64,000 bases of DNA from Bromus sterilis (lineage: Eukaryota; Streptophyta; Magnoliopsida; Poales; Poaceae): positions 122,142,270 through 122,206,269 of the forward strand of contig OX465595.1 in assembly GCA_950022295.1 (NCBI GenBank), given 5' to 3'. Both the position numbers and the translations under genes were made by a program. This document shows, piece by piece, positions 12,212 to 25,593 of this stretch (positions are counted from its first letter, which is position 1; every line of letters starts with the position of its first letter). Below the pieces are notes generated by a model. That model did no database searches and was not told the DNA's origin. It was given only the letters and a program-made list of their open reading frames with translations.

Positions 12212-13615
12212 GTGGAGAAGCCTCAATCCCAGCACAGGTTCCAGACAAGGGGACCCCGGCTTGAGAGAGACGAGAGAGGGGAGAAGACCGATGAAAACCG
12301 ATCTCAATTCGGAGTAATAATTATTTTCTCACGAATTTCTGTGTGTTAAATATGTGCACCCTGCCCATCTATATGTAGGCAGACGGAAGGAGTGAACCCC
12401 CCCTCCCTTAGCAATGTGGGACTAAACCCTTTGCCAAGGGGGGGGGGTGGCCGGCCAAGGAGGGGGGAGTGGGGCGCCACCCTCATGGGCCCTAAGGCCC
12501 ATGGCGCCCCCCCCTTTTTTTTCCTTTTTCCTTTTTTCCTTTCCACTAATGGGCTTCTTTCCCAAAGCTGGCCCATTGCACTTTTTAATTATAAATAAAA
12601 TGTTATTAATTATTAATTCACTTAATTAATAAATAATACATATTATTTCATCTCCCGATGATCCGGAACTCCTTCCAGCTCACTCCGAACAACCTTCGGA
12701 CCAACACGGAACTTTTTCGGTACGTCTTTCTCTCTTCTCCGGTAACTCCGATAGTTCCGAATAGGTCTCCGATATTCATCGAGCCCTTAAGTGTGTTACC
12801 CTACGGTCCGAGAACACTCCAGTCATGACCGAGACAAAGGCTACGGCCAATGATCAATAGCGGGACCTGGATGCCCATAATGACACCTGTGTATTCCGGA
12901 AGTAACTGATTGGACCGTTCACGTTGTATACCATTCCCTTTGTCATGCGATACTAGATGAGTCCAAGATTTGATCAACTGCATCCAATGCATTAGTTCTA
13001 TCTTGTTACCGACAAATCTTTATTCACTCGTTCCGTGATATTCATCCTTGTGACCTAGTCACACGCTGTGCAGCTTTATGGATGCAATCTCACCGAATTG
13101 GCCATGAAGTATCTTTCCATTATATGGATTGACAAATCCCGCTCTTGAATCAACACTCCTCAACATATCCCATCGGATAGCCCAAGATACACCTTTATGG
13201 TCACCATGTTTTAGTGTGAAGGTTAATGCACTCAAAGCATCCTCAGAAGATAGCAATTATGTGTGATCTCACGGTCAACGGACCAGGCTACTATGTTCTG
13301 TAATTACAACACTGAACTTTTACGATTTGATCATGTTGCAATGCTTGCATTGGGTAATGTTCATCACGTCATTCATTCAATGAGGTGACCTTACCGTCAA
13401 TTGACTTGATTGTCCATGATCGTGAAACCACAATCATCAGTTGACGATAAACTAGTCATCATGAGAGGCTGACTAGGAACTCTGGTTGTTTCTATACCAC
13501 ACCTGTATCATTGTTTCACTGATACAGTTCCAGCACAGTATGAAACTGGTCATGAACTTATTTAGATATATTGGAATAATCATATATTATTTGCCTCTAG
13601 AGCATATATCCAACA
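12207..13615 (-). repeat. 3' LTR of C1 (outer part removed by T1 insertion)
   Basis: Matches 17809-19221 closely, including the C/G-rich patch near 12440-12520 and the terminal TATATCCAACA. The remaining 340 bases of this LTR should lie beyond the 5' end of T1, outside the window. Confidence 0.92.
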
Positions 13616-13634
13616 GTCTCCCACTTGCACTAGA
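13616..13634 (-). other. Polypurine tract of C1
   Basis: Plus-strand GTCTCCCACTTGCACTAGA reads in sense as a purine-rich GTGCAAGTGGGAGAC abutting the LTR. The same tract occurs in Copia element C2 at 40147. Confidence 0.9.
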
Positions 13635-16600
13635 TATCAAATAATCTAGCTGCATATTTTCTCAATCATAATCATCTTATCATATAAGTGTTTATTGATC
13701 ATGCTTGCTCATGGAAGAGGTTTCGTCAATGATGTGTACCCGTTCAGATTGGTCAACTTGCTTGATATACCCTTCATTATCTAATAATGCTTGAATTATA
13801 AGTTTGGTGGGAGACTGAGACTTCTTATTTTACAGTATTCTCTAATGACAAAATGATTTTAGTCCCTAGGATTCCCATAGTCATGTATACTGAAAAATAC
13901 ACTCAGCCAGAAGTCTAAACTTCTTACGCTAAACTTTATTCAACCTTCTACTTCCTTAAGTAGATATTTATATTTTGTAGATTTTTGGTTCGTGAAATTA
14001 TAGCTCACATTTCCTTTCTATTCCTTTTGGTGATATCTCTAATTCATATAGACCCATAATAAGGCTTGCAATCGTAATCCAGTATTACATTCAAGTCTAT
14101 TATCTTTTCTATCATTTAGAGTATTGTCCTCAGTTTCTCTTCAGATACTGAATGCTTGGACTTTGCTTAGGTTCTATGTTTTTCCAACCAAGCACATCGG
14201 AACCTGTTCTTCTTCTAAGAACTTTTGAGTCATTCTGTTATTGGATTCACAACTTCCGTTTTATGGTAGAATCATATGTCAAAGATCATATAGGATCACA
14301 TGTCTTGAGACAAAGTGCATCCCTATTCTTCCATTAAAACATTATTTTGTGATATTAAGGTTTTACATCCTTTATATAATTCCTAGACACAAGAACCTTT
14401 TCTTGTTTAGGATATCATTCCAATCCTTTTGATGTTCATTACACGTGTCCTAATCTATCCTTATAGATTTTAGTGTGTGACACATCTGTATTTCGTTCAT
14501 ATAAGATTCTCGTAATCCTTTCATCTTATTAGCCTTAATCTCCATGTATATCAACGTATATATATGAGATTGTTTTCACATATATCATCGTATATATATG
14601 AAATTGACATTATGCTCCCACTCAAATATATCCGACATATATCTGTAAGTAAGATGTTATTAAGATTCTATTCCAATTATGTCAGACATAATAATATTGC
14701 TTCCAAAGCTCCCACTCAGAAAATGCTCTCTGCATTCCAAGTTTTCAGGAAGTCTCCAAAGCTCCCACTCAGTTTCATGAAATTGCAGTCCATCTCAATA
14801 TTTTGATTACTTCAAAATCACTTGATCAAATCAAGGTTGAGAGTTCTTGCCTTGAGTTACTATGGTCCATCTTATCGAAACATTCTTTCGTTATGCCAAT
14901 TGCTACTTCTCTTCAAATTCCACAATTTGAATGTGATGCAATTTCAAGCTATGGTCCCTTCATAGTGTTCGTGAATTAAATACCCATATTAATTTAGCAT
15001 TACTACGCTTCCGTAGTCAATCATTATTGAATTTAGCCATAACATCTTTTATGTGCCAAATCATGCCTTTATGTGTTGCATCATTCTTAATAACTTCCTA
15101 GTTATTCGGAATGTGAAGTAACTACTTTATTTCATAGGATGTGAGCCATCCCATATGCAACTCAATATGATTTCATTTCTCCTCGTTTCCTAGGTAACCA
15201 TCAATCCTTCGTAATTTATGAGCAGTGTCCCTTTTGATTCACTTAAGAAGATTCATGATTATTGTTTTGTACAGAACGTATTCATGACTATCTTCTTACT
15301 TTTAAACTAGGGCTTTAACTAATATACCATGATCATCATCAATAGCATATTTCCTCTTCTCATGGAGTCATTTCAGCGGAACGTTTTCCGTTGCGTTACT
15401 CTGTTATCTGGAGGTAGGGTCAATCACCCTGGTCAAAGAATTCACTTTTCTCCCATTGGTTTATTCCTTGAGAACCATCTTCTCATTCACCAATTCAAGC
15501 AATACAAGTTTTGCTATTTGGGAAGGTGTGTTTTACAATTTCTCACAACTCTAATACAAAGAAAGTTATATCATATAAAACTTCTAGAAACTTTCTAACA
15601 CCATCATCATATGGAGTCATCAGCTTCATTAAATTCAGAATGGTTTCCTAATTTCATGAAGTGGGTGTTTTAACTTAATAAATCATAACAAATTTGTTCA
15701 TTCAATAGCATTAGCGTAAGGGGCATGTATTTAGACCACACTACATTTTAGCATGACTACGAATGGTTTTAGGTGCTTGAGCACTTTAAACTTCCATCGT
15801 AATTTGTGGCATTATTTCCACAAGTCTCCCATTTATGTCAACTATAATACTCATCACTTTGATCACATCACGGTGATTTGTATTCTTATATCCAACTTCA
15901 CTGTGATTCCGTAATCTCAGATTTATGATCTTAATTGAATGCCTTGTTCAATTAATCATGTGAAGCATCTTTAATGATTATTCATGCGCTTGGTTAATAC
16001 ATCATTTATGTATAATGTTTGGCGCAAGTTCTACTTTGCTAGAACTCCGTCATTAGTCATCTTGGTTGATAATAAATTCATGAGTTAATAGATCGAGTAT
16101 CTAATACTTCATCATTTATGAATTCATCTCATGCATTTAGTATAGTTATGACTTTTGACCTTATTGTTATTCTTAATAGCTTAATCATTAAACATTGAAT
16201 ATTACTTGACAATTATGGTGTTTTATAAATGCTTCTATCATAATATAAACTCAGTTATAATCATAGTATAAGCACACTTTGATGTTTACTCTCTTGAGTG
16301 AAGTCCTAAGGCGTAGATACCAATTAACGAAGTTTGACCCATTTACTTTAAGTCTATCACCACCCATGAAAGAAAGCAATTCACGATGTTCATTTGGATT
16401 CATTTTCTACAAAATATTTGCAAGGAAAACAACTAAGACTAGTTCATAACAATGAGTTCATAATAATCATATTATAGATGAGCTCACACTAAAACAATCA
16501 TCCCTAAGAAGTTTTTAGTGATTACATGATCCAGATTCACTATCCGTCCTCGAATATCACAACGGCCGACGGATTAGTTTCAAAGGTAGACAACTAGTTT

Positions 16601-17454
16601 GTGCGATCACATCCTATATGTGACTCATGCTCAATCTTTCGATCTCTAGTATTCCAAGGCCATATCTGTAGATGATAGGCTCGCCAAATTGACCTTAGTG
16701 TTATATGCTGCTTAGCAAGGCCATATCGACATATGCCAGGCTTTCCAGGCCCAACCTCATGCGAACTCTAATGTATGTATGACACCCGATCGTCTCAGCC
16801 TGCCTATCATAAAGAGAACCTTCCAGGTGGTGCACACTTCGGTAGAATACTTATGTTTGGCATTTTATCAGGGATCATCTTATTTAATGCTACCGTCGTG
16901 TATCCTATACTAGCAAGTTTTAAGATGTATGATCATGGTGGCACTAAGTCTACAGTGTCTCCATTTAAGTCTGTTTCATCATGATGAACGTTTACTACTT
17001 TCTAGTAATACATAGAAAAGCTATCACTACATCAAGATCAAGCAAACAACAATAGCCCCCTCTGCAATATAAAGTTAGACGCCTCTATATTTGTATATTG
17101 CATGTTTTACGTGGCTGCTAGGGCCTTTCATAGATCAAACGTTTCTAGGAACATTGAACCACAACGCTGATTATAGATTCTCTCTATTACACCCCGTACG
17201 GGGCCCTCCGTTGCAAATGCCATATCCGCTAAAGTAAGAGAGACAGACACCCCCAGAGCCACTTTATACGGTACAAGCCGTATGTCAAGCGTGGAACCAG
17301 TCTCGCGTAAGCGTACGCGTAAGGTCGGTCGGGGGCCGCTTCATCAAACAATGCCACAGATATAACAAGTACACGTGAGAGGGTAACAATCATAGAATCA
17401 ACGCCCACATCCCCGATGTGTTCTATCCGCACAGCAAAACGAAGCATAGATCTA
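13635..17454 (-). pseudogene. Degenerate interior of C1
   Basis: The interior is A/T-rich and should carry gag-protease-integrase-RT-RNase H on the minus strand. No minus-strand frame of useful length survives, and I could not point to a clear catalytic motif. Recurring CTCCCACT patches are shared with the interior of C2, which does keep an RT box, so I read this as a decayed Copia polyprotein. It could instead be a non-autonomous Copia derivative that never had a full pol. Confidence 0.6.
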
Positions 17455-17467
17455 GCTCATGATACCA
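17455..17467 (-). other. Primer-binding site of C1
   Basis: GCTCATGATACCA on the plus strand is TGGTATCATGAGC in sense, a variant of the tRNA-Met complement, one base from the LTR. C2 has the same variant at 45160-45172. Confidence 0.85.
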
Positions 17468-17468
17468 C

Positions 17469-19221
17469 TGTTGGGTCTCGCAGCAGAAAACAATAATTTT
17501 TCTAACTAGCGTCGCCCTTAACCCAAGATCTATCTAGCTGTAATGCCGTAACGGAAAGACTTGCGGAAACATACCTCGGGGTGTAGTCCGTTACGCGGGA
17601 AACGTTCCCGCAAACGTGATTGATGAAGCCGTAAACCTTTCACAGCCCCCTGGCTGTGTTAGCACCCTGTTGGGTGGTAGTGCCGCACGTGCAGCACCTC
17701 GTAGTACTCTCACATGTACGGACTCGATGACGACCTCCGTTCTCCGATCCAGCGAAGGTGGCGGAAGTAGACCTCCCGGAACAAGAGTTTCAGCAGCACG
17801 ACGGTGTGCGTATGGTGGAGAAGCCTCAATCCCAGCACAGGTTCCAGACAAGGGGACCCCGGCTTGAGAGAGACGAGAGAGGGGAGAAGACCGGTGAAAA
17901 CCGATCTCAATTCGGAGTAATATTTATTTTCTCACGAATTTCTGTGTGTTAAATATATGCACCCTGCCCATCTATATATAGGCAGACAGAAGGAGTCAAC
18001 CCCCCTCCCTTAGCAATGTGGGAATAAACCCTTTGCCAAGGGGGGGTGGCCGGCCAAGGATGGGGGACTAGGGCGCCACCCTCATGGGCCCTAAGGCCCA
18101 TGGCGCCCCCCTTTTTTTTCTTTTTTTTCCTTTTTCCTTTTTTCCTTTCCACTAATGGGCTTCTTTCCCAAAGCTGGCCCATTGCACTTTTTAATTATAA
18201 ATAAATTTTTATTAATGATTAATTCACTTAATTAATAAATAATACATATTATTTCATCTCCCGATGATCCGGAACTCCTTCCAGCTCACTCCGAACAACC
18301 TTCGGACCAACACGGAACTTTTCCGGTACGTCTTTCTCTCTTCTCCGGTAACTCCGATAGTTCCGAATAGGTCTCCGATATTCATCGAGCCCTTAAGTGT
18401 GTTACCCTACGGTCCGAGAACACTCCAATCATGACGGAGACAAAGGCTACGGCCAATGATCAATAGCAGGACCTGGATGCCCATAATGACCCCTGTGTAT
18501 TCCGGAAGTAACTGATTGGACCGTTCACGTTGTATACCATTCCCTTTGTCATGCGATACTAGATTAGTCCAAGATTTGATCAACTGCATCCAATGCATTA
18601 GTTCTATCTTGTTACCGACAAATCTTTATTCACTCGTTCCGTGATATTCATCCTTGTGACCTAGTCACACGCTGCGCAGCTTTATGGATGCAATCTCACC
18701 GAGTTGGCCATGAAGTATCTTTCCATTATATGGATTGAAAAATCCCGCTTTTGAATGAACACTCCTCAACATATCCGATCGGATAGCCCAAGATACACCT
18801 TTATGGTAACCATGTTTCAGTGTGACGGTTAATGCACTCAAAGCATCCTCAGAAGATAGCAATTATGCGTGATCTCACGGTCAAAGGAACCGGCTAATAC
18901 GTTCTGTAATTACAACACTGAACTTTTACGATTTGATCATGTTGCAATGCTTGCATTGGGTAATGTTCATCATGTCATTCATTCAATGAGGTGACCTTAC
19001 CGTCAATTGACTTGATTGTCCATGATCGTGAAACCACAATCATCAGTTGACGATAAACTAGTCATCATGAGAGGCTGACTAGGAACTCTGGTTGTTTCTA
19101 TACCACACCTATATCATTGTTTCACTGATACAGTTCCAGCACAGTATGAAACTGGTCATGAACTTATTTAGATATATTGGAATAATCATATATTATTTGC
19201 CTCTAGAGCATATATCCAACA
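17469..19221 (-). repeat. 5' LTR of C1, complete
   Basis: 1753 bases from TGTTGGGTCTCG to TATATCCAACA, with TG...CA ends. Its matching 3' LTR is at 12207-13615. The bases that follow (AGAAG) may be the target duplication, but the partner is out of view. Confidence 0.9.
17972..17981 (-). promoter_or_regulatory. TATA box of the C1 LTR
   Basis: CTATATATAG stands in a C/G-rich neighbourhood in the middle of the LTR, where the U3/R boundary is expected. The copy in the other LTR (about 12369) has decayed to CTATATGTAG. Confidence 0.6.
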
Positions 19222-20161
19222 AGAAGCATCGGAATAATTCGATGCTTAAGTACAAAGGAATTATGACGTCCATATCGGTGTATCAGATTCAGATACATCG
19301 ATCAAACATGAATAAGTTGAATAGAAGCTTGACGGTTAATCAAGTAAGGTTTGATTTACCGAGAACCAGCTCATGTCCAGAATGATGTCTGAGCCAGAAG
19401 AATGAATTCATAGGGTTGACGGATGATTGCATGCATTCACACACATCGAATTATTAGGATCAAACTGTCAATGACAAGGGTCGTCAACGAAGACTACTAA
19501 ACATATGGAATTAACCATAATGCAAGCAGGCAAGAAGAATCTCCAAAGCAGTAGGCTGCCAAGGATTGTCGCGAGATCGAATAGTATTTCAAAGTATTTT
19601 GGGAATCACGGGAACCACTTAGGATGAACGGATCCTCGATAAATGTGAGGAATTATCCGCAGTGTGAAAAGAAGCTGCAAGGCAGTAGGCTCAAAGGATT
19701 CCAGAAACAACGGAAAGTAATTCGATGCATCTTGTGAACACAAGAGCAACTGGATTGAATGGATGAACGGAAGGTGTATGTGGTTATACTTACGGACTTA
19801 TCGGTGGCAGGGAACTGTCAAGGTATCGACACATATGGTCTCGAATTTTATTTTATTTTGGAGAGTAATCTTCGGAATCTTCTCGTGAAGCAAGCGATCA
19901 TCTGTAATGAGGGGCTGTCCGGGTGGAAGCAGTGACGAGAACCTAATGTCAGAGTTAGAAAAATCTTTAACCCGAAAGAGAAGAGAGATCAGAGTCCCGG
20001 AGGAAAGGTATGGAGTAAAAGATCCTAATACCACCCAGTTTGCGACGTGGGCCGATAAGCCACACGACACTGTTAGTAAAGTAGTTTTGCAAAGACTAGA
20101 CTCGACTTCGACCAAGGAGTAGGAAGGGGTGTCCTACAGGCAGTCGGCTCTCATACCAACT
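19222..20161 (-). other. T2 leader with primer-binding site
   Basis: Plus-strand GGCTCTCATACCAA (20146-20159) is TTGGTATGAGAGCC in sense, one base off the usual tRNA-Met complement, and lies two bases from the LTR. The remaining 920 bases have no recognisable gag, as expected for an untranslated leader; the gag start would lie at or beyond the C1 insertion point. Confidence 0.75.
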
Positions 20162-21217
20162 TGTGATGCCCCCAAAATTAAGTCGTGTACAGTAATCATA
20201 CACGCAAGGTACACGATCAAGATTAGGGACTCACGGTGAGATATCACAACACAACTCTACAAATCAAATAATACAAGCCAGGGGCCACGAGGGCTCGAAT
20301 ACAACAGCTCGAAAACACAAAGTTAGCGGAAGCAAAAGTATCTGAGTATAGACACAAGGATACAAGGTTTCCTTAAGAAGGCTAGCACAAATAACAACAG
20401 ATCGAAAAGGCGAGGCCTCCTGCCTGGGAACCTCCAAACTACTCCTGGTCAACGGGGAACTCAACATCGTAGAAGGCATCGGGGATCTTTATGTGGCGGT
20501 GGTCGACATCGGGGATCTCCTGCTCCTGGACTCCAAGGCTCCAACGTCGACTGCAGCGGCCGATCAGGCAAAACAAAAAGGGGAAAATAAAGCAAGGGTG
20601 AGTATCTAGCATACCCGCGAGTCTTACGTCCGCTACTAAGCATTTATGCATTTGTATCAAATGGAAAGGGGAGGTTGTATATAGTGTACTGCAAGGTAGA
20701 AATCAGAATAAGGGTAAGAAGCTAGGCCTATCAAAGACTAGCATCTTCTGACGAGTCTTGCAGCACAAGGTGAGAACAACCAACAGTTTATATAAAGCAT
20801 AAAGTAACAATGAAGCAGAAGTTGCTGCAGCATTGTATAATAATAAGTTGTAATGATTAATAATAATAATGCCTCCGAGTTCCCTTCCTCGACTTCCCTG
20901 CGGGGAAGAAGACCCGGAACCATACAGTTTAATAGTAGTAGTTTGTAGTGGTAAGATCCAGCTTCAGCATAAAGCGTCCTGTTACCGTGGACACGGATAT
21001 TCGAATAGATTAAACTCCCTACAGGGGTGCACTACTGTTCAGCCTGCACGCTCGGATCTCTAGGGTGGCGGGAACCTTGTTAGGGAATGCTCCACCAAAG
21101 CTATCCGACACGGCGCAGCCCATCCTAGGCTAAACAGAGAGGCCATCCGCCGGACTATATCCTATGCGATCAAGGGTCTAGGAACCCACACCCTTCACGC
21201 TCCTGCATGGTGCGTGG
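20162..21217 (-). repeat. T2 LTR, first part (3' half of the 5' LTR in sense)
   Basis: Aligns with 58702-59690 of the T3 LTR, starting TGTGATGCCCCC. It ends with CGTGG (21213-21217), the left copy of the duplication made by element A. Confidence 0.88.
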
Positions 21218-22886
21218 TGATGGTACGAACTAACGCCCCCTCGTTGGTTACCCAAAGTGGAAGGTTGAGATGTAGACAGCAGCAAGTTTCCCTTAGCAAA
21301 GATGCTAAGGTTTAGTATCGAACCAGTAGGACTCCAAGATCGACAAGTAGGTGGCAAGGAAACAATGGCACCGTTTGAAGACAAAAGTTTCTTCCTTGAC
21401 CTGGACCTGCACACCCAACAAATAACTTTGCTTCCCAACGAGTACAGAGGATTTGTCAATTCATCCGGCCTTATTGTTTACAAAGTATAAAACGCACGGG
21501 ATAATAATGATAATGATAGCAACCGAAAAGTAAATACTGAAAGTAAATTGATAGTGTAAACAGTGGTGGAGGTGTGGACCTGGATCTCATGATGTTCACT
21601 AGTGATGTCTCTCTCTCAAAAGACGATTAAACAGCCATGCGAGGTAAACAAATTACAGTTGGGCAATTCACAGGATTATTTGCGCAAACCAATGCTAATT
21701 ATGCAAAACAGAAAGGAAGAGGCTCAAAAGCACGGGCGGTACGCCAAGATAAGTAGACCGAAATCCATCTGCATCTACCCACTAATCATCCACCTTGAGA
21801 TATCTATCCAGAACATCTCGCTGGTATTAAGTTGCAAATCCCACCCAATGTGTAAACTCAAAGCAACGGACAACTGCATTAAAGAACTTTGTGTAAAGTA
21901 AACAATCCTTGCACCCGCAAGTACAAGCACCGTTGTTTTCCCCCTTGTGGCAACAATACATCCCCTAGACTCATGTTTCTGTCACTCAAGATAGTCATCG
22001 GGGGACATGAACCCCCAATCATGCATAACGCTCCCTCTTGGAGTCACTACCTACTACTTGGCCAAAGCAATAAACAGCAACGGAGAACATGCAAGAGTTA
22101 CTCAAGAACATAAATATAAAAGAAGAGAATCAAATATATAACTCAATCACAATCTAAACATAATCTCATAATCCATCGGATCCCAGCAAACTCAGCATAG
22201 CAACAGCAGAAAGATTACATATGTGCCTCGATCATGTAGGGCAGCTCACGAGGTCTAATCCATGAAGAACAAAGAGGGGAGGAGAACATCACATAGCTAC
22301 TGATCATGGACCCATGGTCCAAGGTTGACTACTCACGGTTCATCCGGGAAGCATCCACGGTGGTGGAGAAGCTCCCGGAGGTGATTCCTCCCTCCGGAAG
22401 GGTCCCGGGAAGAGGTCTTCTGGTGCTCCCGATCTTGGAAGCGCGGCAGCGGCGGAACAGAGGAGAGATCGTGAAAAAGGGTTCTGTCCCCGAGGGTTTG
22501 TCGTCACGGGGAATAAATAGGCGAAAGGGGAAGCCAGAGGTGGGCCAGGGGCTCCAGGCCCCCCCTGGCACGGCCAGGGGCCTGGCCGCGCCCTCTGGCC
22601 GCCTGGGCCTCCCTGGCTCCCCTCTGGCCCCTCCTGGGATCTTCACGAAGCTTCCGGTACGCTGATTTTTCCTATATTTTTTCCGGAATTTTTCTGGTAC
22701 TTTTAATAAGGGGTAAACCTGAAATAGAAAAACAGCAGAAAACAGGAACTGCCACTGGGGTGCACTGACTTAATAGGTTAGTACAAATATGATCAAAAGT
22801 GTAAGGAAGTTCATCAATATCAAAGAAATATCACACAAAAGAGGCATGGAGCAAGCAGAAATTATAGATACATTTTGGGCGTATTA
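21218..22886 (-). repeat. 3' LTR of A
   Basis: 1669 bases, matching 25594-27271. The inner end reads GTATTA where the partner has GTATCA, so the inner terminal CA has become TA. No convincing polypurine tract is visible inside it; the adjoining bases are mixed (GTGATCCATCTAG). Confidence 0.92.
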
Positions 22887-24172
22887 GTGATCCATCTAGT
22901 AGCTAAAGTTCTCAACTAATTTTGTAAGTTTTGAAAATAAACACGGATTGCCCAAAATACGACATATCACTAATAGGCTAAAGCTCTTGACACCAAAAGT
23001 CCAAACATTACTCAAAACAATACCTCAAAACTATTGCAAGTTACTACTACAACTGAACAGCAACCTCAACTACCTACTTCAAGTCAAGACACAAAACTCA
23101 GTGCAACAGGAAAACTCTCTAAACAAGATAAACATGAAAACTCAAGAGAGTTCCAGCAACAAACTAAACAAAAGATCTTAAGAAGATAAGCATGAAAAGT
23201 AAGAGCTAAACATGACAGCAGCTACGAAAAAGATAAAGTACACACACAGCAAAGATAAGCATGAAGAATCCTATGATGTGTTCTAGGTTTTGAAAGTGGA
23301 GCGTGGTTCTCTCCCACACAAGGAAATATGGGTTCTAACTTGATATGAACAGCAAGCAAAGCTAAAGAAAACTAAAAATAAAACCTAAGAGCGAGACGCT
23401 CCAAGCATAGCACAGAACACATGAAGTGATAAAAATATAGTGAAACGAGAGACAAACTGATAATTGTTGATGGATAAGGGGATGCACGGGGGCATACCCA
23501 AGCTTAGACGCTTGAGTCTCCTTGAATATTTCTTGGGGATGCATGGGGAAATCCCCAAGCTTGAGAGCTTGACACTCCTGAATCTTCTTTCATCATCTTC
23601 CCTCGCACACTTGAAAACTCCCTTCATACATAACTCAGCATAATCTGATTAGCGAGGTTAGTACCCATAATAACATAATTTTTCTCTACTGGAAAAAAAA
23701 TATTATTGAAGGGATACTGTTTCTCAAGAATGCCAAAAAGGTTTTGCAAATAAAAAGCAAGCTTAAGGTTTGCAAAACGAAGAAAAGGCAAAACAGGACA
23801 GAATCTGTGAAAAACAGACCAGCAGGTAGTAAAGAATTTTTTAGGGATACTTCTGCAACTCAAATCAAAAAACTCAGAACATACGAAAGTTCCGTAATTG
23901 TAAAGAGAACGCTGCGTAAAAATTTCAGCTCAAAAATATGAACTGGTATTTTTCTATGATTTTTCTAGCCACGAGGACAGAATCTGTTTTCTGGACAACA
24001 TGTCCTTCCCTTGCCATATGAGGCTATAAATGGCACAAAGCTTGAAAAGTAAAGATACAATGATGTTGCTACAGTATTAAAAATTATCAAGACCACTAAA
24101 AACAGAAGAAAAACAAAAAGGAAATCCTAAATTCGTTGCGGGCTGCCTCCCGAAAGCGCTTCTTTAAAGCCA
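22887..24172 (-). other. Non-coding 3' part of the A interior
   Basis: About 1.3 kb of A-rich sequence between the ORF end and the 3' LTR. It contains no long minus-strand frame and no retroviral enzyme motif that I can see. In a full-length relative, gag-pol would be expected here, so it is probably where the coding region was lost. Confidence 0.6.
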
Positions 24173-25420
24173 TTACGTAGGCTTAAAGATTATAAAAGAT
24201 GCTCTCACAAGAATAAGAATTTTGAAGCAAAAGAGAGCATCAAGAAGCAAATATGAAACACATTTAAGACTAACCCACTTCCTATTCATAGTCATATCGT
24301 AAGAAAATAAATAAAAGAAGCACAAAGTGACATGCATAGGAAGGTGGAACAAGAACAACTTCGAAAGTTTCAGTTTAGAGAGAGGTGTTTTTGTCACATG
24401 GAAGTTTCTATAACCAAACTTTCCTCTCTCAAAGTAATTTTCAGTAGTATCATGAACAACATAAAGAATATAACTATCATATAAATCATATTGTTCATGA
24501 CCTACAAGCACACGTGTATTGTTTTCAACACGGTTTTTAGGATCATAAGATAAATGCAACCCATCACATTGAGCTTTGATAAGAGGAAAATTCTCCGGAG
24601 TTGGAGATTTTAAAAGGATAATAGGACACTCAAGTGTGGGTGCGATAGCAAAAATTTCATGCTTAACATAAGGAACTATAGAAAGTTCATCTCCGTAAGC
24701 ATCATCCATAGTGGCATCACGTTCATAAACATAGAAGGCATCAACTTCATCAAAAAGGGATATTTCAAAAGAATCCATAGGATCATAATACTCATATAAG
24801 GTAAGATTCAAAGAGTTACTCTCATCAGAAGGTAGACATGGATGGCTCCATTCTTCCTCCTTTTGTTCGTCACTCTCCTCCTCTTTTTCATCCAAGGAGC
24901 TTTCAGGTTCATAAATTTCTTCTTCCATAGAGTCCTGCAAATCATTAGTCTCCTCCTTTGGGGGAGAGATTCTCTCAAGATGATCAGTAATATAATAATT
25001 TGCATCATAATTTTCCAAACAATATTTAAGTATAGCAAGACTCTCGGATTTGTAAGGGGCATCATCAATATTTTTAAGAAGAGAAGTAATTTCATAGGCA
25101 CCCTTATAAGCAACAAATTCGTCTATTTCCTCTGCATCATAAAAATCATAGTTTCTCTTAGCATAAGAAGCTAAGGTTTCATCATCATTGTACTCACATT
25201 GGAAAGAAAGGTGTTTGTGCCTCATAAAGCAACAAGATTCATCCCTGCAGAAAGATATATTATATATTGAGCACAAGTTTCTAGCATACTCATACAACTG
25301 ATGTATTTGTTTCCATAAGTGTATCCCCTTTGGAGAAAAGAGGTGTTCCTTGTACCACTTTTGTTGATCCTCGGTGAATCCTCCATGCCAATAAGATCTA
25401 GTTTCAAAGAAGTCAGACAT
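24173..25420 (-). CDS. Unassigned 415-residue acidic ORF of element A
   Basis: This is the only long frame in element A, starting about 140 bases downstream of the primer site, where gag normally begins. I do not recognise the family. The N-terminal 80 residues hold a Cys/His cluster (Cys 50, 58, 63, 64, 75 and His 68, 70) that could bind a metal. Residues 156-190 form a strongly acidic tract (EEE, DEKEEESDE). The middle (200-330) is rich in Tyr and Asp. The last 75 residues are basic and hydrophobic and may be read-through past an older end. No zinc knuckle, protease or RT motif is present. An uninterrupted frame of this length in A/T-rich sequence argues for coding in the recent past. It could be an accessory protein or a diverged gag N-terminus. 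Confidence 0.6.
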   Translation of the reverse strand: MSDFFETRSYWHGGFTEDQQKWYKEHLFSPKGIHLWKQIHQLYEYARNLCSIYNISFCRDESCCFMRHKHLSFQCEYNDDETLASYAKRNYDFYDAEEIDEFVAYKGAYEITSLLKNIDDAPYKSESLAILKYCLENYDANYYITDHLERISPPKEETNDLQDSMEEEIYEPESSLDEKEEESDEQKEEEWSHPCLPSDESNSLNLTLYEYYDPMDSFEISLFDEVDAFYVYERDATMDDAYGDELSIVPYVKHEIFAIAPTLECPIILLKSPTPENFPLIKAQCDGLHLSYDPKNRVENNTRVLVGHEQYDLYDSYILYVVHDTTENYFERGKFGYRNFHVTKTPLSKLKLSKLFLFHLPMHVTLCFFYLFSYDMTMNRKWVSLKCVSYLLLDALFCFKILILVRASFIIFKPT

Positions 25421-25560
25421 TGATTGGCAAGTAAGGAACTAGACATACTATATTTTTGGGTTTTTTGATAAAGGACACAAAGATAAAAACTGAAAGGTAA
25501 ACAAACAAGACTAAAAAGCAAAGATAAAATATAGTGTGCAACTCCCATATCTTGAAGAGT

Positions 25561-25582
25561 GGAGTCCCCAGCAACGGCGCCA
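25561..25582 (-). other. Primer-binding site of A (tRNA-Asp type)
   Basis: In sense this reads TGGCGCCGTTGCTGGGGA, one base from the tRNA-Asp complement used by Athila-type Gypsy elements. It sits 11 bases inside the 5' LTR. Confidence 0.85.
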
Positions 25583-25593
25583 GAAATTGCTTT

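Larger units (their letters stand above)
12207..19221 (-). mobile_element. Copia LTR retrotransposon C1, eroded, minus strand
   Basis: LTR copies at 12207-13615 (3' LTR, its outer part cut off by T1) and 17469-19221 (5' LTR) flank a 3.85 kb interior. A polypurine tract next to the left LTR and a primer site next to the right LTR give the minus orientation. Read in sense, the LTR opens TGTTGGATATATGCTC, as in Angela/BARE-type Triticeae Copia elements. It lies in the interior of the minus-strand Tekay element T2. Confidence 0.88.
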
